Source of the DNA: Limnoglobus sp.
GTDB taxonomy: Bacteria > Planctomycetota > Planctomycetia > Gemmatales > Gemmataceae
NCBI GenBank assembly: GCA_025353985.1
Contig: JANXNT010000889.1
Coordinates: 1-5,505, forward strand
Length of the DNA: 5,505 nucleotides
Direction: 5' to 3'
The notes beneath the pieces were generated by a model. That model was given only the letters and a program-made list of their open reading frames with translations, was not told where the DNA came from and ran no database searches. Below, one piece after another: positions 1-5,505 of this stretch; the stretch's first letter is position 1; each line of letters begins with the position of its first letter. The position numbers were made by a program, and so were the translations under genes.

Positions 1-2498
1 CAACTCAAACCATCAGTTTTGGGCAACTGGCGCAGGTGATCGTCATGGGCGCGGCGCCAACCCTCACTGTGGGTGGCACTGGGACGCTCGGCGCGATCGG
101 AGGTGCGTCAGGCAATCCGGTGGTGTTCGGCACCACGACGCCAGCCACATGTTCCGTATCCGGCCGCGCCGTGGTGGGCGTTGGCGCCGGTGCCTGCGTG
201 GTCACCGCCAATCAGGCTGGCAACGCCAACTTCACGGCGGCGGCCCAGGTGACGCAGAACATCACCGTCGCCAAAGGTAATCAGTCCATCAGCTTCGGCG
301 CCGCGCCATCGGTGGCTGCAGGGGGTACCGGAACGGTCACTGCAACTGGTGGCTTGTCGGGCAATCCGGTCACGTTCTCGATCATCAGCGGTCCGGGTGT
401 TATTTCGGGCAGCATACTGACGATCACCGGTGCGGGAAACATCGTCGTCACTGCAAATCAAGCGGGGAACGCGAACTACACGGCCGCAGCGAGCGTGCAA
501 TCGACCACGACGATCAATCCCGCACCGCAGGCCATTTTGTTCACCCTGCCACCGCCTGTTACGTTCGCCTCCGGACTGACCGTGAACCTCACGGCAACCG
601 GTGGCGGATCGGGCACGCTCGTGACTTTCCGCATTGTTAGTGGCCCCGGTTCGATCTCGGGTAATGTGCTTACAATCAGCGGTGCAGGAAGCATCACCGT
701 CGCCGCCGATCAGATGGGGGACGCAAACTACACCTCCGCCACGACGACGCAATCCCTCATCATTGACAAGGCCACGCAAGCCATCGTTTTCGCTTCGCCA
801 CTGCCGACGATCTTCGCAACGGGGTTGACGGTGAATCTCATCGCAACCGGCGGCGCATCCGGTACTCCAGTCGTGTTCGACATCGTCCGTGGGCCAGGCA
901 CCATCACCGGGAATGTGCTGACGATCACGGGTGCGGGAAGTATCGTCGTTGCGGCCAATCAAGCAGGGGACGCGAACTACCTGGCTGCCCCCAGCGTGCA
1001 ATCGACAGTAACGATTCGCCCCGCTTCGCAGACGATCGTGTTTGCATCGTTACCAACAACGACCTTCGTAGTCGGGCTGAAACGGAACCTGAGTGCAACC
1101 GGCGGAGCATCGGGTAACCCAGTGGGTTACTCGATCGTCAGCGGGCCAGGAACGATATCCGGTAGCGTGCTCACAGTGACGGGGGCCGGTCGCATCGTGG
1201 TCGCAGCAGACCAAGCGGGGGACGCAAATTATACAGCGAGTGAAACGGTAACATCGTCAGTCGTCATCGAACCGGCAGAACAGACGATCATTGTCTCGCC
1301 ACCACCCGTGAGGCAACTCGTGCCGGGATCGACCATCAAACTCGACGCCACGGGAGGCAGTTCGGGCAACCCGGTGACTTACAGCCTGATTAGCGGGCCA
1401 GGCATTCTGAACGGCGATAACCTGAGTATCACCGGTCCCGGAACCATCGTGCTGCAGATTCAGCAATCGGGGAATGAGAGTTTCCGCCCCACAACTGTGA
1501 CCCAATCGATCGTCGTTCGCCCTTCGACCACCCTAGTCGGCGTCGCTCAATTCGCTGCCGGTGCCGATGTCGGCGGTTCGACGGTCACGTTCTACAACCC
1601 CGATGGTACGGCTCGGTTTACGGTCGCGCCGTTCGGCAACTTCACCGGCGGCGTTCGCACGGCTGCGGCCGACTTCAACCGCGATGGCATCGCCGACTTG
1701 ATCGTTGGTACTGGGCCAGGGATCGCGACGCGAGTCGTGATTCTCGATGGCAAAACGCAAGCGGTGTTGTTCGATGTCGCGCCGTTTGAGGCTTCTTTCA
1801 AAGGCGGCGTGTATATCTCAGCCGGCGATGTCACCGGCGACGGCATCCCCGATTTGGCAATCACTCCCGATGAAGGTGGCGGGCCGCGCGTCGATATTTA
1901 CAGTGGGGCGTCGAGCTTTCCGAAACTCGCGAGTTTCTTCGGCATCGACGATACGAACTTCCGTGGCGGGGCACGTTCCGCGATTGCCGATATGACCGGC
2001 GATGGCGTGGCAGACTTGATTGTCGTGGCCGGTTTCGGCGGCGGACCGCGTGTGGCGGCGTTCGATGGCAAATCGCTGAGCGGCACGCCACAGAAAATCT
2101 TCGGCGACTTCTTCGCGTTCGAACAGGCGCTGCGAAATGGTATTTTCGTCACCGCAGGAGACATCAACGGCGACGGCTTTGCGGACCTGATCGCAGGTGG
2201 CGGACCCGGTGGCGGCCCGCGCGTGTTGGTACTCGACGGCAAGAGTTTGTTGAACAACCAGTACGTGAATCTAGCGAATTTCTTCGGCGGCGATATCAAC
2301 AGTCGCGGTGGAATCCGCATGGCAGTGAAGGACTTGGACGGCGACAATCGCGCCGACTTGGTCGTCGGTTCCGGCGCAGGTGCGGGTAGCCACATCACGG
2401 GCTATCTCGGCAAAAACATCGCCGCCAATGGCACGCCGACAACGCAGTTCGACTTTGATGCATTCGCCGGATTTACTGGCGGAGTGTTTGTGGGATAG
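1..2498 (+). CDS. Exported Ig-like repeat and FG-GAP/VCBS repeat protein, 5' end missing
   Basis: The reading frame is open from the left edge (first full codon at base 3) to a TAG at 2496-2498, giving 831 visible residues. The GTG at 36 and ATG at 45 fall inside a repeat unit that already begins at base 6, so neither is the true start. Visible residues 2-510 are six Ig-like repeats of about 82-92 residues, with recurring QxIxF, ATGGxSGNPV and ANQAGxANYTAA signatures. Residues 511-831 form an FG-GAP/VCBS domain with five aspartate-rich motifs of the type DxNxDGxxDL, each after a GGxR/GGxY segment, and repeated GGGPRV segments. In known families such blades form a calcium-binding beta-propeller on secreted or surface proteins. 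The C-terminal GGVFVG resembles the usual end of planctomycete FG-GAP proteins (from memory). A signal peptide would lie upstream of the window. The only two cysteines are in repeat 1. The ligand and the role (adhesion, matrix or binding) cannot be told from the sequence. Confidence 0.9.
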   Translation, partial: TQTISFGQLAQVIVMGAAPTLTVGGTGTLGAIGGASGNPVVFGTTTPATCSVSGRAVVGVGAGACVVTANQAGNANFTAAAQVTQNITVAKGNQSISFGAAPSVAAGGTGTVTATGGLSGNPVTFSIISGPGVISGSILTITGAGNIVVTANQAGNANYTAAASVQSTTTINPAPQAILFTLPPPVTFASGLTVNLTATGGGSGTLVTFRIVSGPGSISGNVLTISGAGSITVAADQMGDANYTSATTTQSLIIDKATQAIVFASPLPTIFATGLTVNLIATGGASGTPVVFDIVRGPGTITGNVLTITGAGSIVVAANQAGDANYLAAPSVQSTVTIRPASQTIVFASLPTTTFVVGLKRNLSATGGASGNPVGYSIVSGPGTISGSVLTVTGAGRIVVAADQAGDANYTASETVTSSVVIEPAEQTIIVSPPPVRQLVPGSTIKLDATGGSSGNPVTYSLISGPGILNGDNLSITGPGTIVLQIQQSGNESFRPTTVTQSIVVRPSTTLVGVAQFAAGADVGGSTVTFYNPDGTARFTVAPFGNFTGGVRTAAADFNRDGIADLIVGTGPGIATRVVILDGKTQAVLFDVAPFEASFKGGVYISAGDVTGDGIPDLAITPDEGGGPRVDIYSGASSFPKLASFFGIDDTNFRGGARSAIADMTGDGVADLIVVAGFGGGPRVAAFDGKSLSGTPQKIFGDFFAFEQALRNGIFVTAGDINGDGFADLIAGGGPGGGPRVLVLDGKSLLNNQYVNLANFFGGDINSRGGIRMAVKDLDGDNRADLVVGSGAGAGSHITGYLGKNIAANGTPTTQFDFDAFAGFTGGVFVG
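6..1530 (+). repeat. Six tandem Ig-like repeat units, about 250 bases each
   Basis: Units begin at the QxIxF codons at about 6, 282, 528, 777, 1029 and 1281, giving lengths of 276, 246, 249, 252, 252 and about 249 bases. Units 2-5 remain similar at the DNA level, for example the segment coding LTITGAG through ANQAG in units 2 and 4, which points to internal duplication. Unit 6 is the most diverged (QQSGNESF replaces ANQAGNANY). Unit 1 is of a different subtype with a cysteine pair. The array probably continues to the left of the window. Confidence 0.88.
1533..2495 (+). other. FG-GAP/VCBS beta-propeller-like domain with five Ca-binding motifs
   Basis: Aspartate-rich loops are encoded at 1671-1700 (DFNRDGIADL), 1827-1856 (DVTGDGIPDL), 1989-2018 (DMTGDGVADL), 2160-2189 (DINGDGFADL) and 2331-2360 (DLDGDNRADL). 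Spacing is 156-171 bases, about 52-57 residues, as expected for successive blades. Each motif is followed by a glycine-rich turn, then a PRV or ATRV strand and an xxDGK turn. The fifth loop has DN where the family has DG and lacks a following GGGPRV, so the last blade is less canonical. Calcium binding is inferred from the family. Confidence 0.88.
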
Positions 2499-2500
2499 GA

Positions 2501-2649
2501 ACCGCAGAACGTCGCGTCGAGCAATACTACAAAGAAGATTTGGCTAAGGCGCTCGGGGATCTAAGTCTTGCGTTCAGTTCCCTTGGAAACCCCGAAGACG
2601 CCCTGATCGCTCAGCGGAAGCGAAAAAGCTCTCGGACAACCGCGAGTAG
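2501..2649 (+). pseudogene. 3' remnant of a TPR-type protein, frameshifted
   Basis: From about 2507 the frame reads ERRVEQYYKEDLAKAL and continues into GDLSLAFSSLGNPEDAL, a good fit to one TPR unit (L, A/G, F, LG, A and A spacing). At about 2616 the sense moves to the next frame. Restoring one base after CAGCG gives IAQREAKKLSDNRE and then a TAG at 2647-2649. The unshifted frame instead runs on into arginine-rich nonsense. No start codon or upstream part is present, and the homology begins only a few bases after the stop of the repeat-protein gene, so the 5' part has been lost by deletion. The parent could be a TPR-tailed kinase or any other TPR protein; one repeat does not decide this. The protein-like reading is seen directly, while the indel is inferred. 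Confidence 0.62.
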
Positions 2650-2669
2650 GTATTTTCGAAGCGCCACCA

Positions 2670-3084
2670 ATGGTGTCAGGCTTCGCAAAAGACCGACGAA
2701 GCCGGGACCAGTCATTGCTCGACTAGATGCACCAGGCACGCACCGATTTCAGCAACACATTCCGCGATCCACCGACCGTGGAATCACCGATCGGCTGACC
2801 GTCTCAGAATCCTGCCTTCCAAGCGAGGTACGTGCGGTGGCAGGATCGGCGAGGTCGAGACGGCCAGACGTAAACGGCCCACGCCCTGATGCAGTCGGTC
2901 AACCCAGCCGTCAGTTCGCGGAACAACGGGCTGGAAGAGGCGCTGTCTGCTGCCGAGGAACACGACCTGTCGGTATTGCACCAGCTGTTGTCAGCGTTGC
3001 CATCATCGATTGAAACGAGGGCCGGAAGTGCGGAGTAACGCGATCCTCCCTCCGACGAATCTGGCTACAGAACATGGGACGTAG
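2670..3084 (+). pseudogene. selO: C-terminal remnant of SelO/YdiU protein adenylyltransferase
   Basis: SelO is a pseudokinase-fold enzyme that transfers AMP to Ser/Thr/Tyr of other proteins. One frame (starting at 2670) reads, in order, DQSLLD-stop-MHQARTDFSNTFRD, then PAFQARYVRWQDR, then ALMQSVNPAVSSRNNGLEEAL, then SAAEEHDLSVLHQLLSAL, then GSAE-stop-RDPPSDESGYRT. I recognise these as the SelO C-terminal landmarks (MHxAxxDFTNTFR, VNPAxIPRNHxVEEAL, GDLxxxxxLLxxL, and a GYRTFCGT end). In-frame stops occur at 2724 (TAG), 2796 (TGA), 2871 (TAA) and 3036 (TAA). At the end, ACAT followed by GGGACGTAG fits TFCGT-stop with five bases missing, so the terminal Cys codon is lost. About 138 codons remain of a protein usually near 480-500 residues. 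The catalytic core is absent, so no function is expected. An ATG at 2889 opens a 49-codon frame inside this remnant, but I do not regard it as a gene. Confidence 0.83.
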
Positions 3085-3320
3085 AGATGCGGCTACTTAA
3101 CTGGCTGCGGTAGATCGCCCGCGAATCTCAAAAATCGTTTTAAAAGCGATGTCGAAGTCATCACACTCGGTCGCAGTCGTTGGAGCGATATACCAAGCAG
3201 TTGGGTCAGTCGTCTGCGGGTAGGAATCAAACCGTCGTGGTTGTCGGTGGTGCGACCCGCCTAACACGACTTTCGACGTTTCGAAAAAGACTGCCACCGA
3301 TTACTTCCATTGATCGCTGG
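3085..3320. other. Unassigned stretch between two convergent pseudogenes
   Basis: This 236-base stretch lies between the 3' ends of the selO remnant (+) and the methyltransferase remnant (-). Several frames stay open over parts of it: minus strand 3097-3297, plus strand around 3105-3222, and a second minus-strand frame that reads RRRLTQLLGISLQRLRPSV. None gives a family I recognise and none has a convincing ribosome binding site. A near-palindrome, ATCGTTTTAAAAGCGAT, sits at about 3134-3150 but lacks the GC stem and T-run of a terminator. It may be further decayed coding sequence. Confidence 0.4.
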
Positions 3321-3820
3321 TCATTGCCGCGGGAACTTCACGCCGATGCGGCCCGTGTAATCGATGCGTTGAAGGAGTAGTGGCAATCGGTTTTCCATCA
3401 TGTACTGGTCGACGGCAAGACGGCATCCGTCCCAGTGGCCGTAATCGTCGACGATTAGTACCCGCCGTTACTCAGTCGGGGGTACAAGTGTGTCAACTCG
3501 TGGAAGGTCGATTCATACCAATCGGTGTCGAGTCGCAAGAGCAATCGCATCGGGCACGCTCTCGAGCGGACTGTACGCCCACACGGGATGGGTGGCTTTG
3601 TCGGACTGTCCGAGAATCGCTGCGGCAGAAACGCTTTCTAACGTGCGATCCCGATCCGTCTGCGGCGGCATGCCTTGTTAGGTGTCGTACAGTTAGAGCG
3701 ATCGATCTGCGGCATTCATTTCCATCAGCGTGAGTGCGACCGCCATCATGCTGCCGCCTCGCCAAACGCCACATTCGATTCAGTGAGTCGGTCCGCTCGA
3801 TGACCCACTGTGACTCGTCT
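3321..3820 (-). pseudogene. TylF/MycF-family SAM-dependent O-methyltransferase, degraded
   Basis: The parent family are class I SAM- and Mg-dependent methyltransferases that act on sugar hydroxyls (for example macrocin O-methyltransferase). Read from the minus strand: weakly QWVIERT near 3815-3795; then ECGVWRGGSMMAVALTLMEM from 3776, the SAM-binding region; LYDT-stop-QGMPPQTDRD; VWAYSPLESV; PDAIAL, then RLDTDWYESTFHELTHLYPRL; LIVDDYGHWDGCRLAVDQY; and PLLLQRIDYTGRIGVKFPRQ, ending in TGA at 3323-3321. The metal-binding pair in DDYGHW (3449-3432) is kept. Damage: a frame change just before 3776, stops at 3695-3693 and 3680-3678, two bases missing near 3537, and one base missing near 3460 (restoring GGVLIVDDY). 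About 29 codons normally found between SPLxxV and PDxIALLRLD are absent at about 3554. The 5' part beyond about 3820 is unrecognisable. It follows the kinase gene on the same strand. Confidence 0.87.
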
Positions 3821-3876
3821 ATGCCGCTGCTGTAGTCGGTGGTGTATGGACTTCCCCACAGTTGGCGGGCGTGGAG

Positions 3877-5505
3877 TCATTCCGGTTTTGTCCACTTGGC
3901 TATCTCTCGCTCGATTTGCTCCCGCTGCCCCTTCAGATCGACGGGGTGAAACTGCGTGATCGCAAGCGCTTCCTTTAGGCAGCGTATCACCTCCGGCATT
4001 TGTTTGTCTGCCAGATACAACTGTGCCAATGCGCCGTAACCCTCGACTAGGAATGCGTGGTGCGGTGCGATCTGTTTTCCCAACATGACTGCTTCGGTGG
4101 TGTGCTGAATCGCATCTCGAAGGCTTTTCTTTCTCAGTTCGGCATCTTCCGACCGCTCGAATGCCGTTTTCTCCATACCTGCGAGTGCGGCGAGCGCTAA
4201 GAGTCGAAGGTGGGCTCGAGGGCCAAATTTGCTTCGTGCCAATTGCTCGATCTCTGCCATTTTCGCGATGGCTTCGGGAAATTGACCGTTTTGGCGATGC
4301 AACTCCGCATACACGAAAGTCGTAACACCTTTCAGGAGAATGTCTCCGTTCGGAGCCTGGCTGATTTTTTGGTAAAGCGCGACTACCGAATTTAAAGTCA
4401 AGTTTCCGTCTCTTGCAACACCTAACAGTTCACAAATTTGGGCCTTCTCCCGCGAGAGCGGCGATTCGCTCGTTCGATAGATCGTAATGGCCTCAGCGAG
4501 TTCCTTTTTCGAGCGGTCGAGCCACTGCTGACGGGTGGCATCGTGATTGCTACCACGTATCATCATACGATCGCCGCAGAGCCAACACATGCGGACTTTC
4601 GTATCGGCGACTTCCGTCAGAGAAAGAATGATTTGGGGACGGGCTAAGATCTCGTCGAATGCGTTGTAGGCCGCTTCGAGTTCGCCGACTTCGTGCAGGT
4701 AGCACGCACGCGAAAACTGCAACCGTCCGCGATCTTCCGGTGTCGTTTCGGTGGATCGTCCGAATGCGGTATGCGCTTCACCGAGTGTGGCTTCCGATTC
4801 CACGAAGAGGTTGTTGGACCGCATCGCGTTCGCCAGCGTGAGCAAAACTTTTCCTCGCTCGTAATGTTCCTCGGCGAAATCGTCGATCGCATGGGACTTG
4901 AGTAATCGTAAGTATCTGGGCGTCGCGCTTAGCCCCGGATCGAGTCCCGTCTTGCCTTCTTTGCCGATGTAAAGGGGGAAATATCGCGTCCAGAAATCGG
5001 TTTCGCCCAAGCTATGTAGGACGTACTCGGAAAATCGCCGTGCCCGTTGTGCCGAGGCATCGGCGCGAATCGCGTTGGTGTCGGCGATCCCGCGAAGTTC
5101 GCGTTCGCGTCCGTTCGCCAAATACAACAAGACCGAACCGACCACTGCGCCGATGCCGCTCAGGATAAGTGTTAGCAACAATGCCGCCGCAGCGGGGCGG
5201 CGTTTAGCGGCCTTCAAAAGTTTCTCCGCTTTCGACACGGGGCGAGCGAGAATCGGTCGGCCATCGATGTAGCGTTCCAACTCGTCGGCCAGTTCACCGG
5301 CCGTTCGGTACCGTCGTTTCGCATCTTTTTGCAGGCACTTTTCACAGATCGTATCCAAGTCTCGCGGCGTATTCGGCACCAATCGACGCACGGAGACAGG
5401 ATCTTCCTTTTGAATTTGCTGGAGTGTATCGGGGACTGTGGAACCTGCGAAAGGAACGCGACCCGTCAAGCACGAATAGAGGATCGCACCGAGCGCGTAG
5501 ACATC
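3877..5505 (-). CDS. Membrane Ser/Thr protein kinase with TPR-like tail, 5' end missing
   Basis: The frame is open from the right edge to a TGA at 3879-3877, giving 542 visible residues. Numbered from the edge, residues 1-19 (DVYALGAILYSCLTGRVPF) are kinase subdomain IX with its invariant Asp. The C-lobe continues to about residue 83 with CEKCLQKDAKRRY, holding the conserved Arg of subdomain XI, and ELxRYIDGRPI. The ATP-binding loop, catalytic HRD and DFG lie upstream of the window. The TTG at 5469-5467 is internal (Leu 13), not a start. A basic segment (KAEKLLKAAKRR) precedes a hydrophobic helix at residues about 105-130, which suggests the kinase is cytoplasmic and the tail extracytoplasmic. 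The tail is helical with degenerate TPR-like units at about 214-249, 261-288, 394-423 and 482-516. This architecture is common in planctomycetes, where the tail is presumed to bind partners or signals. A CWLC pair sits at 307-310. The substrate is unknown. No downstream operon partner survives; the next sequence on this strand is the broken methyltransferase. Confidence 0.93.
   Translation of the reverse strand, partial: DVYALGAILYSCLTGRVPFAGSTVPDTLQQIQKEDPVSVRRLVPNTPRDLDTICEKCLQKDAKRRYRTAGELADELERYIDGRPILARPVSKAEKLLKAAKRRPAAAALLLTLILSGIGAVVGSVLLYLANGRERELRGIADTNAIRADASAQRARRFSEYVLHSLGETDFWTRYFPLYIGKEGKTGLDPGLSATPRYLRLLKSHAIDDFAEEHYERGKVLLTLANAMRSNNLFVESEATLGEAHTAFGRSTETTPEDRGRLQFSRACYLHEVGELEAAYNAFDEILARPQIILSLTEVADTKVRMCWLCGDRMMIRGSNHDATRQQWLDRSKKELAEAITIYRTSESPLSREKAQICELLGVARDGNLTLNSVVALYQKISQAPNGDILLKGVTTFVYAELHRQNGQFPEAIAKMAEIEQLARSKFGPRAHLRLLALAALAGMEKTAFERSEDAELRKKSLRDAIQHTTEAVMLGKQIAPHHAFLVEGYGALAQLYLADKQMPEVIRCLKEALAITQFHPVDLKGQREQIEREIAKWTKPE
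5116..5193 (-). other. Transmembrane helix of the kinase
   Basis: About 26 mostly hydrophobic residues (AAAALLLTLILSGIGAVV, then GSVLLYLA) follow the basic KAAKRRP and are followed by the charged NGRERELRG. By the positive-inside rule the N-terminal kinase side faces the cytoplasm. A short charged helical segment, possibly a coiled coil, follows before the TPR-like region. Confidence 0.88.

Noticed and set aside
108..1001. A 297-codon open frame on the minus strand
   Set aside because: It lies wholly antisense to the Ig-like repeat array. It is His/Arg-rich with no family resemblance, and its own apparent repeats mirror those of the real gene.
1..1530. Tandem ~250-base periodicity as a possible CRISPR or non-coding satellite
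   Set aside because: The period is a multiple of three, the reading frame is maintained throughout, and the units encode Ig-like domains.
2540..3013. A 157-codon plus-strand frame starting TTG
   Set aside because: Only its first ~25 codons are meaningful (the TPR remnant). After the frameshift it becomes Arg-rich nonsense running out of frame through the selO remnant.
3134..3150. A near-palindrome ATCGTTTTAAAAGCGAT as a possible terminator
   Set aside because: It is AT-rich with an imperfect stem and no GC-rich hairpin or T-run, and it lies far from the 3' ends of both intact genes.
3180..3380. A plus-strand frame ending ELHADAARVIDALKE that looks protein-like
   Set aside because: Its end is the exact antisense of the methyltransferase C-terminus (QRIDYTGRIGVKFPRQ), which is a far more specific family match.
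3380..3733. A 117-codon plus-strand frame
   Set aside because: It is antisense to the methyltransferase remnant, with Arg/Ser-rich composition and no recognisable domain.
3493..3774. A minus-strand frame near WVIERT that suggested an IS5-type transposase tail
   Set aside because: The ERT-like segment first recalled transposase ends, but the shifted frame reads ECGVWRGGSMMAVALTL and continues to DDYGHW, which identifies a TylF-type methyltransferase. No inverted repeats or other transposase motifs were seen.

Overview
The window most likely comes from a planctomycete, probably of the Gemmata/Tuwongella/Zavarzinella type. This is an inference from two protein styles that are common there. One is an exported protein made of Ig-like repeats followed by FG-GAP/VCBS blades and ending in GGVFVG. 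The other is a serine/threonine kinase with the order kinase, membrane helix, TPR-like tail. The DNA is moderately GC-rich, and no RNA gene, CRISPR array or intact mobile element is visible.

Layout. Bases 1-2498 (+) are the 3' part of a large repeat protein: six Ig-like repeats (the first may not be the true first) and a five-motif calcium-binding FG-GAP domain. Bases 3877-5505 (-) are the 3' part of a eukaryotic-like protein kinase gene, cut by the window edge just inside the kinase C-lobe. The two large genes converge. Both starts, and so their promoters and ribosome binding sites, lie outside the window.

The 1.38 kb between them (2499-3876) contains no intact gene but is not random spacer. 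Read by eye, it holds three broken gene ends: the last ~48 codons of a TPR-type protein with one frameshift (+, about 2501-2649); the C-terminal ~138 codons of a SelO/YdiU protein adenylyltransferase with four in-frame stops and a short 3' deletion (+, about 2670-3084); and a TylF/MycF-family O-methyltransferase with several frameshifts, stops and an internal deletion (-, 3321 to about 3820). About 236 bases between the last two remain unassigned. The region is a local gene graveyard, and long open frames there (for example 2540-3013, 3380-3733 and 3493-3774 on the minus strand) are accidental.

The genes show no evident shared pathway. The kinase probably senses or assembles partners through its extracytoplasmic TPR-like tail, and the repeat protein is probably secreted or surface-displayed. 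I see no convincing new multi-gene system. The most notable content is the set of decayed genes and the mosaic of two Ig-like repeat subtypes.
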